A stretch of 64,000 nucleotides of DNA, from positions 1 to 64,000 of the forward strand of contig CAJUCQ010000066.1 in the NCBI GenBank assembly GCA_910584905.1, in the 5' to 3' direction. Shown here in pieces: positions 1 to 8,150 of this stretch. Position 1 is the stretch's first letter, and each line of letters starts with the position of its first letter. The translations under genes were made by a program, and so were the position numbers. The stretch comes from an uncultured Muribaculaceae bacterium (GTDB lineage: Bacteria; Bacteroidota; Bacteroidia; Bacteroidales; Muribaculaceae). The notes under the pieces were generated by a model. The model searched no databases. It saw nothing but the letters and a program-made list of their open reading frames with translations, and was not told the DNA's origin.

Positions 1-117
1 AATACGTTCATAGTCTAATGTTTTTATAATGAACGCTTTGGCGATTCATTTGTATCTGAAATATTAATATATTAACTTAATTTTCAATCACTTCGGTAGT
101 TTTTACCGAACCATTGT
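1..117. other. AT-rich segment replacing the 5' end of hppA
   Basis: By hand count this stretch is about 27% GC, against roughly 60% in the rest of the window. No coding frame in it looks like a protein. Homology to the pyrophosphatase begins abruptly near position 118. It contains the inverted repeat at 92-110. It may be the edge of an inserted element, one side of a DNA rearrangement, or an assembly junction; the sequence alone does not decide. Confidence 0.6.
92..110. repeat. Inverted repeat TTCGGTA-N5-TACCGAA at the hppA junction
   Basis: A perfect 7-bp inverted repeat, TTCGGTA at 92-98 and TACCGAA at 104-110, with a 5-nt spacer GTTTT. It ends 8 bp before the point where pyrophosphatase homology starts. 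It could be a recombinase core or crossover site, a terminal repeat of an element, or a small terminator hairpin. The function is not established. Confidence 0.55.
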
Positions 118-150
118 AAAATAGTAGGTTGCGCTTTTGCTTGCCTCGTT

Positions 151-2142
151 GTGCTGTTCGCTATTATGGCCTATGGATTTCAGCTCCAGAACCCGTGGGT
201 GCCCGTGGCCTTCCTTACCGGCGGCTTTTTCAGCGGCCTCTCCGGCTTTCTCGGCATGAAGACGGCGACTTACGCCTCGGCCCGCACGGCCAATGCCGCC
301 CGCACATCGCTCAACCGCGGCCTGCGCATCGCCTTCCGCTCGGGAGCGGTGATGGGCCTCGTTGTCGTAGGCCTCGGGCTGCTTGACATCTCATTCTGGT
401 ATATTCTCCTTGACGCGCTCGTCGACCTGCCCGGCACGGCCAAGCTCGCCATGATTACCACGACGATGCTCACCTTCGGCATGGGTGCGTCGACTCAGGC
501 CCTCTTTGCCCGTGTCGGCGGCGGCATCTACACCAAGGCCGCCGACGTCGGCGCCGACCTCGTCGGCAAGGTCGAGGCCGGAATCCCCGAAGACGACCCC
601 CGCAATCCGGCCACTATCGCCGACAACGTGGGCGACAACGTGGGCGACGTCGCAGGCATGGGCGCCGACCTCTACGAAAGCTACTGCGGCTCCATCCTCG
701 CCACTTCGGCCCTCGGTGCAGCCGCATACCTCACCTGTGGCGACGTCGATATGCAGTACAAGGCCGTAATCGCCCCGATGCTTATCGCCGCAGTGGGCAT
801 AATCCTGTCGATTATCGGCATTTTCAGCGTGCGCACAAAGGAGGACGCCACAATGAAAGACCTCCTCGGCTCGCTTTCGCTGGGCACGAACCTCAGCTCG
901 GTGCTCATCGTCGCCGCCACGTTCTTCATCCTTTGGCTTCTCGGGCTTCAGAACTGGGCGCTCATCGGCTGCTCCGTAGTGACGGGCCTTGTTGTCGGCA
1001 TCGTCATCGGCCGCTCCACCGAGTATTACACCTCGCAGTCATACAAACCCACGAAGAAGCTCGCCGAGAGCGGAACGACAGGCCCGGCCACGGTGATTAT
1101 ATCCGGCGTAGGCCTCGGCATGGTCTCCACTGCCGTGCCCGTATTGGCCGTAGTCGCAGGCATCATTCTCAGCTACTGGTTCGCTTCGGGCTTTGATTTC
1201 TCCAACGTGGCGATGGGCCTCTACGGCATCGGTATCGCCGCTGTCGGCATGCTTTCCACTCTCGGAATCACACTCGCCACGGACGCCTACGGCCCGATTG
1301 CCGACAACGCCGGCGGAAACGCCGAGATGAGCGGCCTCGGCCCGGATGTGCGCCGTCGCACCGACGCTCTCGACTCCCTCGGCAACACCACCGCCGCCAC
1401 CGGCAAGGGCTTTGCAATCGGCTCGGCGGCTCTCACGGGCCTCGCCCTCCTCGCGTCGTATATCGAAGAGATTCGCATAGGCCTCGACCGCCTCGGGCAG
1501 ACGTTCATCACCCTCGGCGACCGCGTCGTGCCCCTTCACGAAGCTTCGTTTACGGATTTCATGCAGTTCTATGAGGTGAACCTCATGAGCCCCAAAGTAC
1601 TGTCCGGCATGTTTATCGGCGCTATGATGGCCTTCCTCTTCTGCGGCCTCACGATGAACGCCGTAGGCCGCGCCGCCGCCCACATGGTCGACGAAGTGCG
1701 CCGCCAGTTCCGTGAAATAAAAGGCATCCTCGAAGGCAAGGCCGAACCCGACTACGCACGTTGCGTGCAGATTTCCACCAAAGGCGCTCAGCGCGAGATG
1801 GTATTCCCCTCGGTGCTCGCCATTGTTGCGCCCATAGCCACGGGGCTCGTTTTCGGAGTTCCCGGCGTTATCGGCCTGCTCGTGGGAGGCCTCTCCGCGG
1901 GCTTTGTCCTTGCAATCTTCATGGCCAATGCAGGCGGTGCGTGGGACAACGCCAAAAAGTATGTCGAGGAAGGCAACTTCGGCGGCAAAGGCTCCGATGT
2001 TCACAAAGCAACCGTCGTGGGCGACACCGTCGGCGACCCCTTCAAAGACACCAGCGGTCCGTCGCTCAACATCCTTATCAAACTAATGAGCATGGTGGCC
2101 ATCGTCATGGCCGGCCTCACCGTCAGCTGGAGCCTCTTCTGA
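151..2142 (+). CDS. hppA: Membrane-bound proton/sodium-translocating pyrophosphatase, 5'-truncated
   Basis: Integral membrane pyrophosphatase that couples PPi hydrolysis to H+ or Na+ export. The family signature is clear: [20 protein letters not shown] around residues 134-153 and the DNVGDNVGD block at 158-166, both binding Mg-PPi. The motif [10 protein letters not shown] at 411-420 has Ala where K+-independent enzymes carry Lys, which points to the K+-dependent class. The C-terminal motif [11 protein letters not shown] is intact. Full-length family members are usually near 700-750 residues; this one gives 663 from a GTG at 151 and lacks the first transmembrane helix and its cytoplasmic loop. 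The frame stays open upstream to position 100, after a TAG at 97-99, and recognisable homology starts at Lys118-120. The gene is therefore probably broken or rearranged. The family is certain; activity is doubtful. Confidence 0.9.
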   Translation: MLFAIMAYGFQLQNPWVPVAFLTGGFFSGLSGFLGMKTATYASARTANAARTSLNRGLRIAFRSGAVMGLVVVGLGLLDISFWYILLDALVDLPGTAKLAMITTTMLTFGMGASTQALFARVGGGIYTKAADVGADLVGKVEAGIPEDDPRNPATIADNVGDNVGDVAGMGADLYESYCGSILATSALGAAAYLTCGDVDMQYKAVIAPMLIAAVGIILSIIGIFSVRTKEDATMKDLLGSLSLGTNLSSVLIVAATFFILWLLGLQNWALIGCSVVTGLVVGIVIGRSTEYYTSQSYKPTKKLAESGTTGPATVIISGVGLGMVSTAVPVLAVVAGIILSYWFASGFDFSNVAMGLYGIGIAAVGMLSTLGITLATDAYGPIADNAGGNAEMSGLGPDVRRRTDALDSLGNTTAATGKGFAIGSAALTGLALLASYIEEIRIGLDRLGQTFITLGDRVVPLHEASFTDFMQFYEVNLMSPKVLSGMFIGAMMAFLFCGLTMNAVGRAAAHMVDEVRRQFREIKGILEGKAEPDYARCVQISTKGAQREMVFPSVLAIVAPIATGLVFGVPGVIGLLVGGLSAGFVLAIFMANAGGAWDNAKKYVEEGNFGGKGSDVHKATVVGDTVGDPFKDTSGPSLNILIKLMSMVAIVMAGLTVSWSLF

Positions 2143-2168
2143 TCTGACGGTCGGTTCCACCCTTTCGG

Positions 2169-2220
2169 CTGCCGTCCCCGCGCATCCGCCCCATCCGTGA
2201 GGCGAGCGCCCGGACGGCAG
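2169..2220 (+). terminator. Long hairpin after hppA, probable terminator
   Basis: CTGCCGTCC (2169-2177) pairs perfectly with GGACGGCAG (2212-2220), and an inner GCGC/GCGC pair extends the stem. No T-run follows, so termination efficiency is uncertain. It lies between hppA and ndh. Confidence 0.5.
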
Positions 2221-2306
2221 TCGTGTGTCTGCGTCTGAGCAGGGGCGAAAAAACTTTACGCCCTCCGCGCTTGTTTAAAGAGTGTCAATGCGCAAACATC
2301 AAGCCC

Positions 2307-3602
2307 ATGAATATCTCTCATCGCCCCTCCCGTCCCCGCCTCTTGATTATCGGCGGAGGCTTTGCCGGACTTAACCTTGCCAAAACCGTCGACAAGCGTC
2401 GGTGGGATGTCACCCTTGTTGACCGCCACAACTATCATTCATTCCCGCCTTTGTTCTATCAGGTGGCATCATCGGGCCTCGAATCGTCCGATATCTGCTT
2501 CCCGTTCCGCCGCGAGATGCGCTCGCGTAAGGTCAAAGGCGTCCGCTATCGCTTGGGCGACGTCAAGGCGATAGACTTCGCGGCCAAGCAAGTGCGCACG
2601 CAGTTTGAGACCATCGCCTACGATTCGCTCGTGATTGCCGCCGGAACGACCAACAACTTCTTCGGCATCCCCGACCTCCGGGAGCATGTATATACGATAA
2701 AAAGCGTCGCTCAGGCGATACGTTGCCGCAACGAGGTGCTCGACCGCCTCGAACGGGCGGCGATAAGCTCCGACCCCGCCGTCAAAGCCCGCCTTCTCAC
2801 CTTTGTGGTCGTCGGAGGAGGGCCGGCCGGAGTGGAGATTGCCGGAGCTCTCGGCGAGATGAAGCGCTACGTCATCCCCCGCGAATATCCGGGATTGTCG
2901 CGCGAAGAGATGAAGGTGATTCTTGTAGAGAGCAGCGATGCCCTCCTGCGCGCCATGAGCAAGGCCTCCGGCGAGGATGCCTTCGAGGCCCTCGGACGGC
3001 TGATGGTCGACGTGCGTCTCGGCAAGACTGTGAAAGCCTACGAAAATGGCGTCGTAAGCTTTACCGACGGCTCGGCCATCGAGACAGAGACAGTGATATG
3101 GACGGCCGGAGTCACCGGCGAGACCTTCAGCGTCGAAGGCACGGAGGCGGCGCCCGGGCCCGGCAACCGCTGGCTCGTTGACGAATACAACCGCGTAGAA
3201 GGGCTCCCCGATGTATATGCCATAGGCGACATCGCTCTGCATGTTTCGTCCGATTATCCCCGCGGATGCCCGCAGGTGGCTCAGGTGGCCATACAGCAGG
3301 CCCGCAACCTCGGTCGAAATCTCAGCTCCGGCCGTTTCGACCGTCCCTTCAAATATAAAGACAAGGGTTCTATGGCCACGATAGGCCGCAACAAGGCCGT
3401 CGTCGACATAGGCAAAATCCACCTCTCGGGCTGGCCTGCATGGGCCGCGTGGATGGGCGTCCACCTGATGAGCCTTCTGGGTATGCGCAATAAGGCAGTA
3501 GTCCTCCTCAACTGGATGGTAAGCTATTTCACCTTCTCGGCGGGCCTGAGGCTTATGCTCAGACCCAGCAAATACCCCCTGCGCAGCTACTGGGACAAAT
3601 AA
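2307..3602 (+). CDS. ndh: Type II NADH dehydrogenase (NDH-2), FAD-dependent
   Basis: Single-subunit NADH:quinone oxidoreductase that passes electrons from NADH to menaquinone at the inner face of the cytoplasmic membrane without pumping protons. The N-terminal Rossmann motif IGGGFAGL (residues 15-22) binds FAD and a second motif, VVGGGPAGVE, near residue 170 binds NADH. The block VIWTAGVTGE and the later YAIGDIA motif are typical of pyridine-nucleotide-disulfide oxidoreductases, and a hydrophobic/amphipathic C-terminus fits membrane attachment. The length of 431 residues is normal for NDH-2. The ATG at 2307 is preferred because the FAD motif then sits at its usual place; an in-frame GTG at 2223 would add 28 residues with no family resemblance. 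It stands 9 bp before the acetyltransferase gene. Confidence 0.93.
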   Translation: MNISHRPSRPRLLIIGGGFAGLNLAKTVDKRRWDVTLVDRHNYHSFPPLFYQVASSGLESSDICFPFRREMRSRKVKGVRYRLGDVKAIDFAAKQVRTQFETIAYDSLVIAAGTTNNFFGIPDLREHVYTIKSVAQAIRCRNEVLDRLERAAISSDPAVKARLLTFVVVGGGPAGVEIAGALGEMKRYVIPREYPGLSREEMKVILVESSDALLRAMSKASGEDAFEALGRLMVDVRLGKTVKAYENGVVSFTDGSAIETETVIWTAGVTGETFSVEGTEAAPGPGNRWLVDEYNRVEGLPDVYAIGDIALHVSSDYPRGCPQVAQVAIQQARNLGRNLSSGRFDRPFKYKDKGSMATIGRNKAVVDIGKIHLSGWPAWAAWMGVHLMSLLGMRNKAVVLLNWMVSYFTFSAGLRLMLRPSKYPLRSYWDK

Positions 3603-3611
3603 CCCGCTCTT

Positions 3612-4658
3612 ATGGAAAACATCGAAGCATACAGAGCCATATATCAAGCCTCATTCCGGCGCAGCAGGACGGCGCGGACACAATGGTTTTTCGACCGCCT
3701 GCTTCGCTCGGACTCCGACGTCCGCGTTTCTCCCGATGCGAAGTCCGGGATGATAGCCCGCGTCTACCCGTTCGTTTTCCACGGCCGCGAGCTTCCCTTG
3801 CTCAACATCTCGCGCGCAGTGACTGTCCCCGGCGAGCGGCGCCAAGGCCGCATGACGGCCCTGATGAACGACGTCCTGATCCGAAGCGCCGACGCCGGCA
3901 TCGCTTTCGCATCCCTGACCCCGCCCGGACGCCGGCTCTATTTTTTCTTCGACCGCTTCGGCTTCGCGACTGCGGCCAGCTACGCCGAAGAACGCTATGC
4001 CGCCGGCCATACATTCCGGATCAACGATTGCGTCGAGGGATGCGAGCCTTCGGCCGCTCTCCTGAGAGCGATTGCGGCGCCGCGCGGAATGACCCCTCTG
4101 CTCGGCGACAGCGACTTCCGTCTCCTTTGCGAGCAACTCGCCCTTGACGACGGCATGGTCGTGGCCGAGACCGACGCCTTCGGCGGCGGAGCCATACTGT
4201 TTGCCGGGCGTCCTGACCCCGGCGAGGGCATCACCGTCCACGCTCTCGTCGCCGACAGCACTTCGGCCGCCGAGGCCGCGCTTGCTTCTCTTCTCGCCGC
4301 AGTCAGCGGCCCGATGTCGCTGACCCTGCGGCGAGATGCCGCCGGAGCGCCGCGTGCGCGGCTCAGGGCCGGGGCGATGTTCAGGATTGTCAACGCCGCC
4401 GCCGTGCTGTCGGCTGTTGCGGCCTGCGTCCATGAGCTTTCGATGCTTATCCGTATCCACGACGGTATCATTGCCTGCAACAACGCCGACTTCCGCCTCG
4501 CCGAGGGGCGCGTCGTCAGCAGTCGGCACGCCGCCTCGAAAGCCGACCTTGAAGTGAGTATCAGCACATTGGCGTGCATCCTTTTCGGCGAGCCGCACGT
4601 AGGCGATATTTTCGACCTGCCCGCCTGCCGCATTGCTCCGTTGATTCTGCCGGGATAG
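3612..4658 (+). CDS. GNAT acetyltransferase, Eis-like with SCP2-like C-terminal domain
   Basis: Predicted acetyl-CoA-dependent N-acetyltransferase of the Eis-like type. The N-terminal half contains the acetyl-CoA pyrophosphate-binding segment VPGERRQGRMTALM near residues 73-86, and the region LTPPGRRLYFFFDRFGF is typical of Eis-like proteins. The last 100 residues resemble the sterol-carrier-like domain of that family (FRLAEGRVVSS, then a Leu/Cys-rich helix ending in LFGE). The substrate is unknown; Eis relatives acetylate aminoglycosides or peptides, but most Bacteroidales members are uncharacterised. It begins 9 bp after ndh and may be co-transcribed with it, though no functional link is evident. 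Confidence 0.8.
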   Translation: MENIEAYRAIYQASFRRSRTARTQWFFDRLLRSDSDVRVSPDAKSGMIARVYPFVFHGRELPLLNISRAVTVPGERRQGRMTALMNDVLIRSADAGIAFASLTPPGRRLYFFFDRFGFATAASYAEERYAAGHTFRINDCVEGCEPSAALLRAIAAPRGMTPLLGDSDFRLLCEQLALDDGMVVAETDAFGGGAILFAGRPDPGEGITVHALVADSTSAAEAALASLLAAVSGPMSLTLRRDAAGAPRARLRAGAMFRIVNAAAVLSAVAACVHELSMLIRIHDGIIACNNADFRLAEGRVVSSRHAASKADLEVSISTLACILFGEPHVGDIFDLPACRIAPLILPG

Positions 4659-4660
4659 AG

Positions 4661-4692
4661 TTTGTTCGTTCGGGGAAAAATCCGTACTTTTG
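4661..4692 (+). promoter_or_regulatory. Bacteroidales-type promoter for the SIS/PfkB pair
   Basis: TTTG at 4661-4664, a 20-bp spacer, and TACTTTTG at 4685-4692 match the Bacteroidales -33/-7 consensus TTTG/TAnnTTTG. It places the start of transcription shortly before the ATG at 4722 and rules out the in-frame TTG at 4662 as a translation start. Confidence 0.8.
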
Positions 4693-4721
4693 TATTCAGG
4701 AATACGATTTTCCTCTTTGAA

Positions 4722-5357
4722 ATGAACGATACTATCGCAAAATCCATGCGCGAGATTCTCGAAGCCGAGAGCCGCGCCATACTCGCCATCCCCGTCACCG
4801 AAGATTACGCGAGGGCTGTCGAGGCAATCGTCGAACGTGTCCACCGCCGCGGGGGCAAACTCGTCACGTCCGGGATGGGAAAGGCCGGGCAGATAGCAAT
4901 GAATATCGCCACAACCTTCTCATCAACTGGCACTCCCGCAGTGAACCTCCATCCCAGCGAGGCTCAGCATGGCGACCTCGGAGTCGTGCAGCCCAATGAC
5001 ATAATGCTGCTTATCAGTAACTCCGGGAAGACGCGCGAGATTCTTGAACTCATCGAACTTCTCCGCAGGCTCTATCCCGCCGGAATACCCATCATTGCCA
5101 TTACCGGAAATATCGACAGCCCCCTCGGCCGTCTTGCCGACATCCCCCTCTGGACCGGCGGCGCCCCCGAGGTCTGTCCCCTCGGGCTGACCCCAACGAC
5201 CTCGACGACGATGATGACCGTTATAGGCGATGTCCTCGTCGTGAACACAATGAAAGCCATCGGATTCACCGCCGAGGACTACGCCCGCCGTCACCACGGG
5301 GGCTATCTCGGCTCGGCCGCGCGCGCCGCCTGCGCCGGCGAAAACCACGACAAATGA
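4722..5357 (+). CDS. kdsD: SIS-domain sugar isomerase, arabinose-5-phosphate isomerase-like, no CBS domains
   Basis: SIS-fold enzyme resembling KdsD/KpsF/GutQ, which interconvert D-ribulose-5-phosphate and D-arabinose-5-phosphate, the first step towards Kdo in lipopolysaccharide. Visible signatures are SGMGKAG (residues 50-56), the catalytic-loop segment HPSEAQHGDLG (77-87), SNSGKTREI, and the late motif FTAEDYARRHHGG. The protein is 211 residues long and ends after the SIS domain; classical KdsD is about 320 residues with two C-terminal CBS domains. The ATG at 4722 follows a clear promoter. Its stop overlaps the next start as ATGA, so it is translationally coupled to the PfkB-fold gene. The subfamily assignment is good; the physiological substrate is inferred. 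Confidence 0.85.
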   Translation: MNDTIAKSMREILEAESRAILAIPVTEDYARAVEAIVERVHRRGGKLVTSGMGKAGQIAMNIATTFSSTGTPAVNLHPSEAQHGDLGVVQPNDIMLLISNSGKTREILELIELLRRLYPAGIPIIAITGNIDSPLGRLADIPLWTGGAPEVCPLGLTPTTSTTMMTVIGDVLVVNTMKAIGFTAEDYARRHHGGYLGSAARAACAGENHDK

Positions 5358-6265
5358 AAAAGATAATCTGCATCGGCGAGTGCTCGCTCAATATAATCCT
5401 CGGGGCTGACGGAGTCCCGCAAGGCTCAATGCCCGGCGGACGCATCGTCAACGCCGCCGCAATCCTTGCCCGGGCCGGACTCCCCGTGGTGATGGCCTCC
5501 GAGGCCGCCGCCGACAGCGTCGGGCAGATTGTCGTCGACTTTCTTTCCCGGGCCGGGGCTGACGTAGCATACTTCGACCGCTTCACCGAAGGGCGCACTC
5601 CTCTCAACGTGTTTACCGCCGGGCGTGAAGGCATCCTCCGCCTCAACCGCTACGAGCAATATCCCCCTCAGGACGGATTCGACATCGTATGGCCGCGCGT
5701 CGACGAGGGCGATATCGTAGTGTTCGGGGGATATTATGCCATCGATGCCCGCGTAAGACCGCGCCTGACGAAGTTCCTTGACCATGCCTCGGAAATGAAA
5801 GCCGTGCTTGTGTATCTGCCCGGTTTTCTCCCGGAACAAGAGTCCCGCATCACGCGGGTCATGCCCGCCCTGCTCGAAAACCTTGAACTGGCCGACATCG
5901 TCATCACCCGCAACGATGACCTGCGCCTCATTTTCGGGGTCGACGAAGACGCCGCGTGCTACCGCAACCATATCGGATTCTACTGCCGCTCGCTCGTCAA
6001 CGTCGACGCTGCTTGTCGCCGCATAAGCTATTTCGGCGGAAAAGAGATGACTTCCGCCGAAATCCCCGGCGAGGTCTGCGGCTCGCTGATATGGAATGCC
6101 GGAGCACTCGCCGGAGTGGTGGAGGCGCTTGTAGCCGCCGATGCCGGACGCGAAATTCTTGACGAACCCCAGGCCGGGGTCCGCGAGGATATTCTCCGCC
6201 ATGCCGTCGAAGCCGCCAGCGACGCCGCGGCAAGCCTCTCGGCGCCGTGGCAGCAGTGTCCATGA
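5354..6265 (+). CDS. PfkB-fold carbohydrate kinase-like protein, catalytic Asp apparently missing
   Basis: Ribokinase/PfkB-fold protein of 303 residues. The substrate-binding motif PGGRIVNAAAILARAG at about residues 28-43 matches PfkB signature 1. Signature 2, normally DTxGAGD with the final Asp as catalytic base, is degenerate: the aligned segment reads SLIWNAGALAGV, with Ala in the base position. The fold is therefore supported, but phosphotransfer activity is questionable; it may be a pseudokinase, a sugar-binding regulator, or use another residue. The ATG overlaps the stop of the SIS-domain isomerase (ATGA), and the coupling suggests a joint role in phosphosugar handling. Confidence 0.8.
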   Translation: MKKIICIGECSLNIILGADGVPQGSMPGGRIVNAAAILARAGLPVVMASEAAADSVGQIVVDFLSRAGADVAYFDRFTEGRTPLNVFTAGREGILRLNRYEQYPPQDGFDIVWPRVDEGDIVVFGGYYAIDARVRPRLTKFLDHASEMKAVLVYLPGFLPEQESRITRVMPALLENLELADIVITRNDDLRLIFGVDEDAACYRNHIGFYCRSLVNVDAACRRISYFGGKEMTSAEIPGEVCGSLIWNAGALAGVVEALVAADAGREILDEPQAGVREDILRHAVEAASDAAASLSAPWQQCP

Positions 6266-6313
6266 GCCTCACTTCCCGAAAACAAAAAACGAACAATACA
6301 AAACAACTGAAAA

Positions 6314-6805
6314 ATGTCTAATCCAGGATTCGCCCCAAGCAACGGCGAGCTTTTCGCCACCGACCGCGACATGCGCGTGGCCATCGTCCGCACCATGTGG
6401 AACGGACATATCACCGGACGCCTCCTCGACGGTGCGCTCGACACCTTCGCTCAGGCCCGTCTTCATCCCGAGGACGTCAACGTATTCGAAGTCCCCGGCG
6501 CCGTCGAACTCACATTCGCCGCATCGCGCCTTATCGACTCGGGCTTTTATGATGCAATTATAGTCCTCGGTTGTGTCATCCGCGGCGGAACGCCCCACTT
6601 CGACTACGTATGCCAAAGCGTGACGCAAGGCATAACCCACCTCAACAGCGAGTGCGACATTCCCGTCATTTTCGGTGTGCTTACCGTCGATACCGAAAAG
6701 GACGCCCTCGACCGCGCCGGAGGCTCCCTCGGCAACAAGGGCGCCGAAGCGGCCGAGGCCGCCCTCGCAATGTTCGACTTCATGGCACGCGTGGAAGACA
6801 TCTGA
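6314..6805 (+). CDS. ribH: 6,7-dimethyl-8-ribityllumazine synthase
   Basis: Penultimate enzyme of riboflavin synthesis; condenses 5-amino-6-ribitylaminouracil with 3,4-dihydroxy-2-butanone-4-phosphate in the cytoplasm. The 163-residue length is normal. Substrate-binding motif VFEVPGAVELTFAA (57-70), the loop LGCVIRGGTPHFDYVC with catalytic His95, and the IPVIFGVLTVDT segment are all intact. It is preceded by a 48-bp gap with no recognisable promoter, so it may depend on the kdsD-like promoter or on an unrecognised one. Confidence 0.97.
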   Translation: MSNPGFAPSNGELFATDRDMRVAIVRTMWNGHITGRLLDGALDTFAQARLHPEDVNVFEVPGAVELTFAASRLIDSGFYDAIIVLGCVIRGGTPHFDYVCQSVTQGITHLNSECDIPVIFGVLTVDTEKDALDRAGGSLGNKGAEAAEAALAMFDFMARVEDI

Positions 6806-6873
6806 AACTCTTTGGCTGATTGAGTTGTTTTTCTTATATAAAAGTATGATACCCCCTAACACCTCTTTCAGCT

Positions 6874-7155
6874 ATGACTCAGAATTTCTCCTCCCGTAAA
6901 TCGTCCACCCCGACATGGGTGTGGGTGGTGATAGCGATTATTGTCGCAACCCTTACCGTGGCCTGCCTCCTCTACATAGGCTGGTTTGACGCCGAAACGC
7001 ACGTCGACACTCCCGCCGGTGACAACGTCACCCGCCAATACGAGCTCACCGAGCCCCGGGCCGAATCTCCCGGCGAAGCCGACTGGCAGAACGCCGACCA
7101 CCGCTCGCTGAGGGAAGAAATCATAGACCCCGCAAACGACTCTCTCCCGCAGTGA
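6874..7155 (+). CDS. Small single-pass membrane protein of unknown function
   Basis: A 93-residue protein with a short polar N-terminus, one transmembrane helix (WVWVVIAIIVATLTVACLLY at about residues 15-34), and an acidic, Pro-rich C-terminal tail probably in the periplasm. No domain is recognised. It lies between ribH and a strong hairpin, so it may end the ribH transcription unit. Codon use and GC content match the neighbours, which supports it as a real gene. Confidence 0.65.
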   Translation: MTQNFSSRKSSTPTWVWVVIAIIVATLTVACLLYIGWFDAETHVDTPAGDNVTRQYELTEPRAESPGEADWQNADHRSLREEIIDPANDSLPQ

Positions 7156-7202
7156 ACTCCCGCCTCCGGGCGGCAGGCAACCAATCTTTAACCGAACGCA
7201 CT

Positions 7203-7230
7203 CACTCCGGGCCACGGAAGGCCCGGAGTG
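7203..7230 (+). terminator. Perfect 11-bp hairpin, probable terminator
   Basis: CACTCCGGGCC (7203-7213) and GGCCCGGAGTG (7220-7230) are exact reverse complements with a 6-nt loop. Only an A-rich tract follows on the plus strand, so it could be a terminator of the upstream unit or an RNA-stability hairpin just before the lipoprotein gene. Confidence 0.6.
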
Positions 7231-7249
7231 GAAAATCAAATCCGAATAT

Positions 7250-7717
7250 ATGAAATGCTGCCCTTATATCATGCTTTGTGCCGCCGTCGCTTTGTTTTGC
7301 GCCTGCGGAGAGCGGCCTGATTCGGCCACCCTATTCCAAGATGCCGAGAACGCGTACGCGAGCCGAAACTTCAACGAAGCGCAGGCGCTTTGCGACACAC
7401 TCGTCCTGCGGGCGAGAGGAGGCGAGGCTATGTCCCCGGAGGTGGCGTGCCGCGTGGCACTCATGCTCGTGAGAATAGGCGAACACAACAACCTCGAATA
7501 CGAAAACACCGTCAGCGCATGGCAAAGCCTCCGCAACGCATTTGAGTTGCAACCCGACTCGTTCGCCGAACTTATCCGCCGACTCCCGCCCGAAGATCAG
7601 GGTACTCTCATGATGCTTACGAGGCTGAACGTCAGACCCGATACAATATCGGAAATAGATTACCCCGACGAGTACCGCACAATCGAGACTGAAATCGAAA
7701 ACTCCATAGAACCATGA
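7250..7717 (+). CDS. Small lipoprotein with TPR-like helices
   Basis: 155 residues starting with a lipoprotein signal peptide: hydrophobic stretch MLCAAVALFCAC with a lipobox Cys at residue 19 followed by Gly-Glu. The mature part is helical and resembles tetratricopeptide-type repeats (AENAYASRNFNEAQALCD, then EYENTVSAWQSLRNAFEL), suggesting a protein-protein scaffold at the outer or inner membrane. No specific family is recognised. Its stop overlaps the start of the SUI1 gene (ATGA), so the two are translationally coupled. Confidence 0.75.
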   Translation: MKCCPYIMLCAAVALFCACGERPDSATLFQDAENAYASRNFNEAQALCDTLVLRARGGEAMSPEVACRVALMLVRIGEHNNLEYENTVSAWQSLRNAFELQPDSFAELIRRLPPEDQGTLMMLTRLNVRPDTISEIDYPDEYRTIETEIENSIEP

Positions 7718-8070
7718 GCAGACCTCAGCCCGACGACTGGCAAGCACGGTTGCGAGCCATGCTCGGCCCCGACGGCTACACCCCCGACGAGACTCCCGAT
7801 GCCCCCGAAGCGCCCGAGGACGGTGACACTCCCGTGCAGAAAGCTCCGCTTCGCATCATTTACGAGCGCAAAGGCCGCGGAGGAAAGCAGGCCACGATTA
7901 TTACCGGGTTCGAAATCCCCGACGACATGGTGGCCGAGGTGGCCGCAAAGCTTAAAAAACGCCTTGCCACCGGAGGCTCGGCCCGGGGTGGGGAAGTGCT
8001 CATTCAGGGCGACCGCCGCGACGACGTCCGCAAAGCCCTTGCCGACCTCGGATTCAAGACCAAAGGTTAA
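7714..8070 (+). CDS. yciH: SUI1/eIF1-family translation factor (YciH-like)
   Basis: A 118-residue protein whose C-terminal 75 residues form a SUI1/eIF1 domain, with the typical RKGRGGKQATIITGFE motif and the closing segment VLIQGDRRDDVRKAL. Bacterial YciH-type proteins are thought to act on the small ribosomal subunit and influence initiation fidelity. An acidic, Pro-rich linker occupies residues 20-42. It overlaps the preceding lipoprotein gene by 4 bp and is followed at once by a hairpin-plus-T terminator. Confidence 0.92.
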   Translation: MSRPQPDDWQARLRAMLGPDGYTPDETPDAPEAPEDGDTPVQKAPLRIIYERKGRGGKQATIITGFEIPDDMVAEVAAKLKKRLATGGSARGGEVLIQGDRRDDVRKALADLGFKTKG

Positions 8071-8093
8071 GAGCTTGCCTTGCAAGCATCGTC

Positions 8094-8114
8094 AGCGCCA
8101 TGCGGCGCTCTTTT
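8094..8114 (+). terminator. Intrinsic terminator after the SUI1 gene
   Basis: AGCGCC (8094-8099) and GGCGCT (8104-8109) form a GC-rich stem with an ATGC loop, followed by CTTTT. The ATG in the loop (8100) is in frame with the helicase gene but lies inside this structure, which argues against it as the helicase start. Confidence 0.65.
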
Positions 8115-8150
8115 ATCGCAATACTAACACGGCCAATCACTACCTCTGAA

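Noticed and set aside
1039..2004. A 321-codon minus-strand frame inside hppA
   Set aside because: Antisense shadow; His/Glu/Gly-rich composition typical of reversed GC-rich codons.
8073..8087. GCTTGC-CTT-GCAAGC hairpin just after the SUI1 stop
   Set aside because: Six-bp stem with a 3-nt loop and no T-run; the neighbouring 8094-8114 hairpin is the better terminator.
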